Assembly (NCBI GenBank): GCA_947447845.1
Contig: CANFNO010000075.1
Location: 1 to 9,130, forward strand
Reading direction: 5' to 3'
DNA length: 9,130 nucleotides
From: Burkholderiales bacterium
Lineage (GTDB): Bacteria; Pseudomonadota; Gammaproteobacteria; Burkholderiales; Burkholderiaceae
The notes beneath the pieces are model-generated. The model worked only from the letters and a program-made list of their open reading frames with translations, made no database searches and was not told the origin of the DNA. Below are positions 1-6,330 of the stretch, piece by piece; position 1 is the first letter of the stretch; every line of letters begins with the position of its first letter. The translations under genes and the position numbers were made by a program.

Positions 1-512
1 TCGGCATCTATACCCGGATAAGCACCGGGCGTGTCGACAAAGGTGAACACTGGCAGCTTGAATTTTTCGGCCAGTTTCATCAGGCGCAGCGCCTTTCGGT
101 AGCCCTCAGGCTTGCACATGCCAAAGTTTCGCAGTCCACGCTCTTTGGTGTCACGGCCCTTTTGCTGGCCGATCACCATGCAGGGGGTACCGTTAAAGCG
201 CGCTAAACCACCCACGATGCTCAGGTCGTCAGCAAAGTGACGGTCGCCATGCAATTCAACAAAGTGCGTGAAAATTTCGGACACATAGTCCAGGGTATAG
301 GGACGCTCGGCATGGCGGGCGATCTTGGTGATCTGCCAGGGCGTCAGGTCGCTATAGATGTCCTTGGTGAGCTGCTGGCTCTTTTTTGCCAACTGCTCGA
401 TCTCACTTGAGATATCCACAGCAGATTCCGTTTGCACATAGCGCAACTCTTCGATCTTGGTTTCGAGCTCGGCTATGGGCTGCTCAAAATCCAGAAATGT
501 CTTTTTGGCCAA
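1..512 (-). CDS. accA: Acetyl-CoA carboxylase carboxyltransferase subunit alpha, N-terminal 170 residues (runs off left edge)
   Basis: AccA pairs with AccD to form the carboxyltransferase that moves CO2 from carboxybiotin to acetyl-CoA, making malonyl-CoA, the first step of fatty acid synthesis in the cytoplasm. Reading leftward from 512, the protein begins [20 protein letters not shown], the typical AccA N-terminal coiled-coil segment. It continues with family blocks such as [71 protein letters not shown] and [13 protein letters not shown], where the window ends. About 170 of the usual roughly 320 residues are present, so the C-terminal half lies outside. The start is TTG, chosen because an AGGAGA ribosome binding site lies 6 bases upstream and the protein then starts exactly where AccA proteins do. 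It follows the glycosylase gene by 55 bp on the same strand and is probably in the cysS operon. Identity is very secure. Confidence 0.97.
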   Translation of the reverse strand, partial: MAKKTFLDFEQPIAELETKIEELRYVQTESAVDISSEIEQLAKKSQQLTKDIYSDLTPWQITKIARHAERPYTLDYVSEIFTHFVELHGDRHFADDLSIVGGLARFNGTPCMVIGQQKGRDTKERGLRNFGMCKPEGYRKALRLMKLAEKFKLPVFTFVDTPGAYPGIDA

Positions 513-518
513 CGCGCT

Positions 519-524
519 TCTCCT
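519..524 (-). promoter_or_regulatory. Ribosome binding site that fixes the TTG start of accA
   Basis: On the minus strand this reads AGGAGA, followed by AGCGCG and then TTG at 512-510. The 6-base spacing is near ideal. No ATG or GTG gives the canonical AccA N-terminus here, so this site supports the TTG start. Confidence 0.8.
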
Positions 525-567
525 ATAAAGAATCCGTGCCTCCTACGGGAGACCGTTCTATTGCAAT

Positions 568-1221
568 TCAATACTCGACTGGCACCGGGTCCAACGAGCG
601 CCAAATATACCAAGTCGCCACGCTGCAGTACGGAGCCCAGGCTACCGCCACTTCGCGGGCGTCGCTACGACTGACCACGTCTCCAGAAAAATAGCTCTGG
701 CTGATGCCACTGATCAGACCCGGATCGTCCAATGGCAAAACGTTGGGGCGCATCATGTGAAAAATCAGAAACATCTGGGCGGTCCAGCGGCCAATGCCGC
801 GAATCGCAACCAATTCTTCAATGATGGCATCGTCCGGCATGCTGGCCCAATCCTTGACGTGCAACGCACCGTTGTCAAAGTTAAGCGCGAGGTCCACCAA
901 ATATTCGACTTTGCGGGCACTAAGACCCGCTGCCCGCATGTCGTCAACTTTCAGACGCAACACGTCGGAAGGTGTGATCTTGCGGGGCAATAGCGCAAAA
1001 CGGTCCCACACTTTTTGCGCAGACGCGACTGAAATTTGCTGGCCCACGATGCTGCGCGCCAGAGTGACAAAGGCGTCACCCCGGGTTTGCAGGCAGGCGT
1101 CGCCAAACTTGGGAATCAATTTGCGCATCACCCGGTCTTTCTTGATCAGGTATTTGCATGCCTCCTCCCAATAGGCAGGCGTGACAGGCGTCGGCTCGGT
1201 CATGCTGGCCGCGACGATCAT
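568..1221 (-). CDS. DNA-3-methyladenine glycosylase II-type (HhH-GPD family) base-excision repair glycosylase
   Basis: This predicted monofunctional DNA glycosylase removes alkylated purines such as 3-methyladenine from DNA, the first step of base-excision repair. The 217-residue protein carries the helix-hairpin-helix/GPD signature: [14 protein letters not shown] at about 137-150 is the hairpin that grips DNA, and PLDDPGL at about 163-169 contains the likely catalytic aspartate, D166, in the place of D238 of E. coli AlkA. Family blocks IVGQQIS (58-64) and [10 protein letters not shown] (99-108) are also present, and the C-terminus has the usual tryptophan-rich [14 protein letters not shown] stretch. 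It is shorter than E. coli AlkA (282 residues) because AlkA's N-terminal domain is absent, as in many AlkA-like proteins. The ATG overlaps the cysS stop as ATGA, implying translational coupling. A second in-frame ATG at 1203-1201 (residue 7) is an alternative start. Substrate range cannot be read from sequence. Confidence 0.92.
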   Translation of the reverse strand: MIVAASMTEPTPVTPAYWEEACKYLIKKDRVMRKLIPKFGDACLQTRGDAFVTLARSIVGQQISVASAQKVWDRFALLPRKITPSDVLRLKVDDMRAAGLSARKVEYLVDLALNFDNGALHVKDWASMPDDAIIEELVAIRGIGRWTAQMFLIFHMMRPNVLPLDDPGLISGISQSYFSGDVVSRSDAREVAVAWAPYCSVATWYIWRSLDPVPVEY

Positions 1222-2615
1222 TGCGCAACTTCCCAGGTTGTTCCAGCCGGTGAGTCCTTGAGAACAATCCCTTTGTCAAGTAGTTCCTTGCGTACCGCAT
1301 CGGCGCGTGCAAAATCTTTGCCGGCTTTGGCCGTCGCACGCTCAGCAATGAGTTCCGCGATACGCGTATCAGAAAGCACGGCTCCGGCTTGCAGGTAAGT
1401 CTCGGGCTCTTGCTGCAAGAGTCCCAGGCAGGCACCCAGGCCTTTGAGCACGCCAGCCAACGCTGCAGACTTGCTTCGGTTGATCTCAGATGCTAGGTCA
1501 AACAAAACGGCGATTGCTTCGGGCGTGCCGAAGTCTTCGTCCATGGCGGCGTGAAAGCGCTTGGCATACTCATCGGACCAGTCCACGGCTACTGTGGCCG
1601 CCTGCTCCGGCATCAAGGCTAGCGCGGTGTAGAGACGCTTGAGGCCGCTACGGGCATCGTCCAGGTGCGCATCGCTGTAATTCAGCCCGGTGCGGTAATG
1701 GGTGCGCAAAAGAAAGAAGCGCACGGTTTCGGGCTCATATTTGGCCAGGACCTCACGGATGGTGAAGAAGTTGCCCAGGCTCTTGGACATCTTCTCGTTG
1801 TCCACGCGGACAAAGCCGTTGTGCATCCAAAAACGGGCCAGCGGCTTGCCGGTAGCGCCTTCGCTCTGGGCGATTTCATTTTCATGGTGAGGAAACTGGA
1901 GGTCAGCGCCACCGCCGTGAATATCAAAGGTCTCACCCAACGTGGCGCAACTCATGGCCGAGCACTCGATGTGCCAGCCGGGTCGCCCCACGCCAAACGA
2001 ATGCCCCAGGGCGGCTGCATCCCATTTGGCATCCGCCGGCTCGGTAGGCTTTGCAGCCTTCCAAAGCACGAAATCCAGCGGATCTTCCTTGCCATCCTGC
2101 ACTGCAACGCGCTCGCCAGCGCGCAATTCATCCAGGGATTTGCCCGAGAGCTTGCCGTAACCGGGGAACTTGCGCACGGAGTAGTTCACATCGCCGGAAC
2201 TGGCCACATAGGCCAGGCCCTTGGTCTGCAAATTGCCGATCAGGTCGAGCATCTGAGGCACGTATTCGGTGGCGCGCGGCTCAATCGTTGGACGCTCAAT
2301 ACCCAAAGCATCGATGTCCTGGTGCATGGCGAGCACCATCTCGTCGGTCAGGGCACGGATGGTGATGCCACGGTCCAGCGCGCGCTGGATGATTTTGTCG
2401 TCAATGTCCGTGATATTGCGCACGTAAGTCACGCGGTAGCCGCTGCTCTTGAGCCAGCGTTGCGCCACATCGAAGGCCATCATCATGCGCGCATGGCCGA
2501 TGTGGCAGAGGTCATAAATCGTCATGCCGCAGACGTACATTCGAACATGACCGGGTTCTGAGGGAGCAAAAGGCTCCATGGCACGGCTCAGCGTGTTGTG
2601 AATTCGCAAACTCAT
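1218..2615 (-). CDS. cysS: Cysteinyl-tRNA synthetase
   Basis: This class I aminoacyl-tRNA synthetase charges tRNA-Cys with cysteine in the cytoplasm. From the ATG at 2615 it is 465 residues, the normal length. Visible signatures are [18 protein letters not shown] near residues 26-43, with the first zinc-ligand Cys and the HIGH motif; the zinc-site segments WHIECSAMS (about 215-223) and [14 protein letters not shown] (about 234-247); and KMSKSLGN (about 275-282), the ATP-binding KMSKS loop. The C-terminal helical domain is complete and ends GTTWEVAQ. An in-frame TTG at 2624 would add three residues (MIF), but the ATG gives the conserved [14 protein letters not shown] start and is preferred. 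Neither start has a clear Shine-Dalgarno sequence. It is the first gene of the leftward operon and overlaps the glycosylase start by 4 bp. No strong sigma-70 promoter is obvious upstream. Confidence 0.98.
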   Translation of the reverse strand: MSLRIHNTLSRAMEPFAPSEPGHVRMYVCGMTIYDLCHIGHARMMMAFDVAQRWLKSSGYRVTYVRNITDIDDKIIQRALDRGITIRALTDEMVLAMHQDIDALGIERPTIEPRATEYVPQMLDLIGNLQTKGLAYVASSGDVNYSVRKFPGYGKLSGKSLDELRAGERVAVQDGKEDPLDFVLWKAAKPTEPADAKWDAAALGHSFGVGRPGWHIECSAMSCATLGETFDIHGGGADLQFPHHENEIAQSEGATGKPLARFWMHNGFVRVDNEKMSKSLGNFFTIREVLAKYEPETVRFFLLRTHYRTGLNYSDAHLDDARSGLKRLYTALALMPEQAATVAVDWSDEYAKRFHAAMDEDFGTPEAIAVLFDLASEINRSKSAALAGVLKGLGACLGLLQQEPETYLQAGAVLSDTRIAELIAERATAKAGKDFARADAVRKELLDKGIVLKDSPAGTTWEVAQ

Positions 2616-2707
2616 AAAAATCAAAGGTAGCTATGCGGCGCCTTGAGCGCGGCATGCTGGGGTTCTTCTTGAATCATGTTGGATAGGGCCATAAGTACAA
2701 GAGCATT

Positions 2708-2719
2708 CACTTTGAAGTG
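2708..2719. repeat. Short inverted repeat CACTT-TG-AAGTG
   Basis: The arms CACTT and AAGTG are perfect inverted repeats around a 2-bp centre. A further imperfect pairing extends to flanking GAG/CTC bases at 2701-2703 and 2720-2722, allowing for an asymmetric bulge. It lies just upstream of the TACAAT -10 candidate, where an operator for the divergent promoters could sit. Five-bp arms also occur by chance, so regulator binding is only a suggestion. Confidence 0.3.
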
Positions 2720-2725
2720 CTCAGA

Positions 2726-2731
2726 TACAAT
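2726..2731 (+). promoter_or_regulatory. Candidate -10 element for the rightward envelope cluster
   Basis: TACAAT matches the sigma-70 -10 consensus at five of six positions and lies 80 bp before the TPR start codon. The expected -35 position (around 2703-2708, GCATTC) is a poor match, so the promoter would be weak or activator-dependent. A TATAAA at 2741-2746 is an alternative. Confidence 0.3.
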
Positions 2732-2784
2732 TCCTGCCAGTATAAAGCGCCACCTAAAAGGCCCGGACAAACGGTCCATCCAGC

Positions 2785-2802
2785 GCACACGCACACGCAC
2801 AA
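2785..2802 (+). repeat. Three tandem GCACAC-type hexamers in the TPR gene leader
   Basis: Two exact GCACAC units and one GCACAA follow each other directly, ending where the AAGAGG ribosome binding site of the TPR gene begins. The tract is short and lies in the presumed 5' untranslated leader. Copy-number change could alter leader length, but with only three units strong instability is unlikely. Confidence 0.6.
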
Positions 2803-2810
2803 GAGGTCGT

Positions 2811-3935
2811 ATGAAACACACTCGTTCCCCGGTATTTTCGAAAATTCGCCTGCTTGCCCTGCTGGTTGGCATTGCTTGCTCTGCAGCTCATGCTGACGAT
2901 TACAGCGATGTTAGTCAACTGGTGCGAGCCGGCAAATTGCCGGAGGCAATGACCCGTGCAGACCAGTACCTGGCCTCACAACCCAAAGATCCGCAAATGC
3001 GCTTTATCAAGGGTGTTATCCAGCGCGATAGTGGCAAGACGGCTGAGGCCATTGCCACATTCACCAAGCTGACCGAAGACTATCCGGAACTGCCCGAGCC
3101 TTACAACAATCTCGCCGTTCTGTATGCCGGTCAGAGCCAGTTTGACAAGGCCCGTGCGGCGCTCGAAATGGCCATCCGCACCAACCCCAGCTATGCCACT
3201 GCCCATGAGAATCTGGGAGATATCTATGCCAAGTTGGCAAGCCAGGCCTATAACAAGGCACTGCAGTTGGACACCAGCAACGCGGTCGTCCCCACCAAAC
3301 TGGCGTTGATCCGGGAAATATTCGGCAATGGAAGCGCCAAGGTCTCTCACGCTGCGCCGACTACCCAGCAAAATGTCACGCCTGGCACACCCCCAGTCAA
3401 ACCGCCGGTCGCTGCAGTCGCACCTGTGGTTCCGCCAGTTGCCGTTGCACCTGTTGCGGTTGCACCCAAGCCAGTAGCAACAACTCCCACACCGCCCGTC
3501 GTGATTGCGCCCGCTCCGCAACCAACACCTGCGGTTGCAACAAAACCCCCGGTTGAAAAAGCAACACCACCTGCAACCGACAGTGCATCCAATGTTCAAA
3601 CCAAGGAAATAGAAGCAGCGGTCGACAACTGGGCCAGCGCCTGGTCAGCGCGTGATGTCAAATCCTACTTGGCAGCTTATGGCAAGGATTTCGTGCCGCC
3701 CGGCTCCATAGGTCGCAAGGCCTGGGAGGACGAGCGCACGCAACGCATCGTCAGCAAATCCAGCATTAGTGTCAAAGTGGATAAGTTGGTCGTGAGCGTG
3801 AACGCAAGCCGTGCAACGGCCAAGTTCCGCCAGGATTACAAGGCAGGAGGGCTAGCCGTTTCAAGCCATAAGACGCTGGAATTTTCCAAGGTCAACGATC
3901 ATTGGCAAATTGTTAAAGAAACTGTGGTCAATTGA
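2811..3935 (+). CDS. Secreted TPR protein with proline-rich linker and C-terminal NTF2-like domain
   Basis: No assigned function is known to me. The 374-residue protein begins with a signal peptide (basic MKHTRSPVFSKIR, hydrophobic LLALLVGIAC, cleavage likely after SAAHA at residue 28), so it should be periplasmic. Residues about 30-157 form TPR helices, clearest at about 60-93, 94-127 (PYNNLAVLYAGQSQFDKARA) and 128-157 (AHENLGDIYAKLASQAYNKA), suggesting a protein-binding scaffold. Residues about 183-256 are low-complexity Pro/Val/Ala with about 23 prolines, a likely extended linker. Residues about 264-374 (VDNWASAWSARDVKSYLAAY to HWQIVKETVVN) look like an NTF2/SnoaL-like cone domain of the kind attached to some L,D-transpeptidase-family proteins. 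The ATG at 2811 is supported by AGAGG five bases upstream and by the signal peptide. Open frame upstream to 2676 lacks both. It is first in the envelope cluster and resembles the next gene's product, so a partner role in peptidoglycan remodelling is inferred. Confidence 0.88.
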   Translation: MKHTRSPVFSKIRLLALLVGIACSAAHADDYSDVSQLVRAGKLPEAMTRADQYLASQPKDPQMRFIKGVIQRDSGKTAEAIATFTKLTEDYPELPEPYNNLAVLYAGQSQFDKARAALEMAIRTNPSYATAHENLGDIYAKLASQAYNKALQLDTSNAVVPTKLALIREIFGNGSAKVSHAAPTTQQNVTPGTPPVKPPVAAVAPVVPPVAVAPVAVAPKPVATTPTPPVVIAPAPQPTPAVATKPPVEKATPPATDSASNVQTKEIEAAVDNWASAWSARDVKSYLAAYGKDFVPPGSIGRKAWEDERTQRIVSKSSISVKVDKLVVSVNASRATAKFRQDYKAGGLAVSSHKTLEFSKVNDHWQIVKETVVN

Positions 3936-3999
3936 CTTTTCTACCGGTGCTCTCATTCTTTTTGGCTCAAACGCCGCTCTGACTTCTATGGTGTATCGA

Positions 4000-5238
4000 A
4001 TGAGTACGCCATGGGCGCTATTGCGGTTTTTTTCATTGATGCTTTTAACGCTGCATTTGCCGGGGTTCGCCCAAAAACACAAACCATTGGCCCCGGCGAC
4101 ATTGCATGGGGCTATGCAAAAAGCATCGGAAGACGGTTCGGCCGAAGCCAGTTTGTTGGAGGTCTACGCCTTAGCGGCCAAAGGCCAGAGTCGCTTGGCA
4201 CTCGAAAAGGCGAGCAAGATCGTCCAGGAGCATCCCAATTTTCAGTTGGCGCAATTGGTATATGGTGATTTGCTGGCAGCACGCATTCGGCCAGTAAGCA
4301 CTTTGGGGGATGTACCCACAGATATCGCGAAAGCCGGAGCGGAAACACTCGGTGAGTTGCGTGACGAGTCACAAAAGCGTGTCAGCGCATCCAAAGAGCG
4401 CCCCCGTGCCGGTCTGATACCGTCTCAGTTCCTGCAGATTTCGCAAAAGACCCGCTATGCGATTGCCGTCGACGCCTCACGGGCGCGGTTGTATTTGTTC
4501 GAAAACCGGCCCGGTGGCCTGACTCTGGTGTCCGACTACTACATTTCAGTCGGCAAGGCTGGCGTTGCCAAGAACGCGCAAGGTGATCAACGAACCCCTT
4601 TAGGGGTCTATTACGTCACCAGCAACCTGGATCCTAAATCCCTGAAGGACTTTTATGGATCGGGTGCACTGCCCATCAATTACCCCAACATGCTGGACGC
4701 CAAACGTGGAAAAACGGGCGGAGGGATTTGGCTGCACGGTACACCGCCCAACCAGTTTTCCAGGGCCCCGCTTGCCACCGACGGTTGTCTGGTGATGGCC
4801 AATCCTGATCTGCGCCACATCATTAAGACCATAGAGATCGGCAACACGCCCGTCGTCATTGCGCCGCAATTGCAGTGGGTAGACCCCAACAAGATCAAGC
4901 AGGAGAGCCAACCCTTTGAGGACACGTTGCAAGCTTGGGCCAATGCCAAGATCGAAGGAAATCTCGACCGCTTGCTATCTTTCTACGCGCCGGATTTCAA
5001 TGCGTACGGAAAAACACGGGATCAGTGGGCGGTCAACCTGAAGACCGAGTTGTCCAAGGTGCAAGGGCATGGCATTGAAATCAAAGACAAGTCCTTTTTA
5101 CGCTGGACCGATAGCGCCGACACCATGGTCGTCACCTTCGGCGAAGTGGTCATTGGCAAACGCACCGGGTGGACCAAGCGACAATACTGGAACCGCCAAG
5201 GCGGTCAGTGGAAGATTTTTTTTGAAGGAATACTCTAA
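4000..5238 (+). CDS. Secreted L,D-transpeptidase-family (YkuD) protein with TPR-like N-terminus and NTF2-like C-terminus
   Basis: YkuD enzymes are cysteine-dependent peptidoglycan cross-linkers (3-3 links), attach proteins to the wall, or act as L,D-carboxypeptidases. This 412-residue protein has a signal peptide (MSTPWALLRFFSLMLLTLHL, cleavage likely after PGFA at 24), a TPR-like helical pair at about 50-93, a YkuD domain at about 151-289 and an NTF2-like domain at about 304-412. In the YkuD domain DQRTPLGVYYVTSN precedes GGIWLHGT with catalytic-type H246, and the nucleophile is C263 in ATDGCLVMANPD, 17 residues later. The common SHGC box reads TDGC, a variant also expected in subfamilies outside the classic cross-linkers. 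The plan resembles H. pylori Csd6, an L,D-carboxypeptidase with an NTF2-like domain, so trimming rather than cross-linking is possible. The start at 4000 is chosen for the signal peptide. An in-frame ATG at 3988 and a TTG at 3910 are alternatives, and no strong ribosome binding site decides. Its TAA overlaps the ppiA ATG. Confidence 0.9.
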   Translation: MSTPWALLRFFSLMLLTLHLPGFAQKHKPLAPATLHGAMQKASEDGSAEASLLEVYALAAKGQSRLALEKASKIVQEHPNFQLAQLVYGDLLAARIRPVSTLGDVPTDIAKAGAETLGELRDESQKRVSASKERPRAGLIPSQFLQISQKTRYAIAVDASRARLYLFENRPGGLTLVSDYYISVGKAGVAKNAQGDQRTPLGVYYVTSNLDPKSLKDFYGSGALPINYPNMLDAKRGKTGGGIWLHGTPPNQFSRAPLATDGCLVMANPDLRHIIKTIEIGNTPVVIAPQLQWVDPNKIKQESQPFEDTLQAWANAKIEGNLDRLLSFYAPDFNAYGKTRDQWAVNLKTELSKVQGHGIEIKDKSFLRWTDSADTMVVTFGEVVIGKRTGWTKRQYWNRQGGQWKIFFEGIL

Positions 5239-5804
5239 TGAATATGACACGCCTGAGTCGCCGCGTGGCGATTGGATTGACAACCGCTCTGCTGATGAGC
5301 ACATCTTCTTTTGCTGAATCGGCACCGCAAGTGAAGTTTCAAACCAGCTTGGGAGATTTCACTGTCGAGGTCTATCCCGACAAGGCACCCAAGACGGTAG
5401 AAAACTTTCTTCAATACGTCAAAGACAAGTTCTACGACGGCACCATCTTCCACCGCGTGATTGGCAACTTCATGGTGCAGGGCGGCGGCTTTACCCCTGC
5501 CATGCAACAAAAGCCCACGCGTGACCCCGTTCCCCTCGAAGCCAAGAACGGCTTGAAGAATGACCGTGGAACGATCGCCATGGCTCGTACCAGCAACCCC
5601 AACTCCGCCACTGCACAGTTCTTTGTCAACGTGGTGGACAATAACGGCCTCAATGCGCCTTCGCCCGATGGCTTTGGATATACCGTCTTCGGCAAAGTCA
5701 CGGCTGGCATGGACACCATTGACAAAATTCGCGCTGCGCCGACCGGCCAACGCGATGTTCCCACAACCCAAATTATTATCAACTCCGCCACCCTGGTTAA
5801 ATAA
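5238..5804 (+). CDS. ppiA: Periplasmic cyclophilin-type peptidyl-prolyl cis-trans isomerase
   Basis: This enzyme catalyses cis-trans isomerisation of X-Pro bonds in exported proteins. The 188-residue product has a signal peptide (MNMTRLSRRVAIGLTTALLM, cleavage likely after SSFA at 26) followed by a complete cyclophilin domain. The active-site block IFHRVIGNFMVQGGGF at about 70-85 holds the catalytic-type R73 with F78, M79 and Q81. ARTSNPNSATAQFFVNV and GFGYTVFGKV follow, as in bacterial cyclophilins. The tryptophan that gives human cyclophilin A its cyclosporin affinity is not present at the GFGYTVFG segment. The ATG overlaps the preceding TAA by one base (TAATG), and AAGGAA lies about 8 bases upstream inside the YkuD gene, so translation is probably coupled. 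A second ATG two codons downstream is possible. The gene name follows the exported class of E. coli PpiA. Cytoplasmic ppiB follows after 3 bp. Confidence 0.94.
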   Translation: MNMTRLSRRVAIGLTTALLMSTSSFAESAPQVKFQTSLGDFTVEVYPDKAPKTVENFLQYVKDKFYDGTIFHRVIGNFMVQGGGFTPAMQQKPTRDPVPLEAKNGLKNDRGTIAMARTSNPNSATAQFFVNVVDNNGLNAPSPDGFGYTVFGKVTAGMDTIDKIRAAPTGQRDVPTTQIIINSATLVK

Positions 5805-5807
5805 ATT

Positions 5808-6314
5808 ATGAGCAATCCAAAAGTCGAACTCCACGTCACCGGTTACGGTGTTATCACCCTGGAACTGGACCAGGAAAAGGCCCCTAAATCGGTGGCCAAT
5901 TACCTGGCCTATGTGGCAAAGGGCCACTACGACAACACGATTTTTCACCGTGTCATTCCGGGCTTTATGGTTCAGGGCGGTGGCATGGAGCCCGGCATGA
6001 ACCAAAAGCCTTGCGACGCCCCCATCGAGAACGAAGCCCAAAACGGACTCAAGAACGCTAACTACACCGTAGCCATGGCGCGCACGGGTGAACCGCACTC
6101 CGCGACAGCCCAGTTCTTCATCAACGTCGCCGACAACGGCTTTCTGAACCACACCTCGCCAACCGCCCAAGGCTGGGGTTATGCGGTATTTGGCAAAGTC
6201 GTCGGTGGGTCCGACGTGGTCGACAAGATCAAGGCCGTCAAGACCGCGCGCAAGGGCTATCACGACGACGTGCCCGCCGTAGATGTGGTGATCGAAAAAG
6301 CCGTATTGGTTTAA
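5808..6314 (+). CDS. ppiB: Cytoplasmic cyclophilin-type peptidyl-prolyl cis-trans isomerase
   Basis: This is a general prolyl isomerase and folding helper of the cytosol. At 168 residues it has the usual PpiB length and starts directly with the fold ([20 protein letters not shown]), with no signal peptide. The active-site block [17 protein letters not shown] (about 45-61) contains R48, F53, M54 and Q56. [17 protein letters not shown] (about 91-107) and [13 protein letters not shown] (about 122-134) match the PpiB class, including a Trp in the last block. The gap to ppiA is 3 bp and no clear Shine-Dalgarno sequence is visible (an A/T-rich AAATAAATT precedes the ATG), so translation likely depends on ribosomes finishing ppiA. 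The two neighbours are clearly homologous through the cyclophilin core, which fits tandem duplication followed by compartment specialisation. Confidence 0.96.
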   Translation: MSNPKVELHVTGYGVITLELDQEKAPKSVANYLAYVAKGHYDNTIFHRVIPGFMVQGGGMEPGMNQKPCDAPIENEAQNGLKNANYTVAMARTGEPHSATAQFFINVADNGFLNHTSPTAQGWGYAVFGKVVGGSDVVDKIKAVKTARKGYHDDVPAVDVVIEKAVLV

Positions 6315-6330
6315 CCGCTGACACAACAGG

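Larger units (their letters stand above)
2616..2810. other. Divergent intergenic region between cysS and the TPR/envelope cluster
   Basis: These 195 bp must hold the promoters for both directions. For the rightward cluster the best -10 candidate is TACAAT at 2726-2731 (five of six consensus bases), without a good -35. For cysS no convincing promoter can be picked by eye. The region also contains a short palindrome (2708-2719) and a hexamer repeat (2785-2802) just before the TPR ribosome binding site. An open frame reading leftward across it overlaps the TPR start and looks spurious. Confidence 0.7.

Noticed and set aside
1665..2561. A 298-codon plus-strand open frame opposite cysS
   Set aside because: It is antisense to an unmistakable cysS, with no ribosome binding site and no recognisable protein features.
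2676..2810. Upstream extension of the TPR gene to an earlier in-frame start
   Set aside because: It would add 45 Arg/Thr-rich residues before a clear signal peptide. The ATG at 2811 has a good ribosome binding site.
2621..2872. An 83-codon minus-strand frame in the cysS/TPR spacer
   Set aside because: It overlaps the TPR start and signal peptide, has an Arg-rich composition arising from the hexamer repeat and lacks family features.
2862..2886. Possible lipoprotein signal (Cys at residue 23 of the TPR protein)
   Set aside because: The residues before the Cys (V-G-I-A) do not match a lipobox with Leu/Val at -3, and a good signal peptidase I site (AHA) follows.
2976..3599. Minus-strand open frames opposite the TPR gene, including Gly/Ala/Thr-rich and Cys/Arg-rich products
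   Set aside because: They are low-complexity reflections of the proline-rich linker on the other strand.
4594..4607. Perfect 6-bp palindrome ACCCCT-TT-AGGGGT
   Set aside because: It lies inside the conserved TPLG coding segment of the YkuD domain, has a 2-base loop and no T-run. It is best explained by codon choice.
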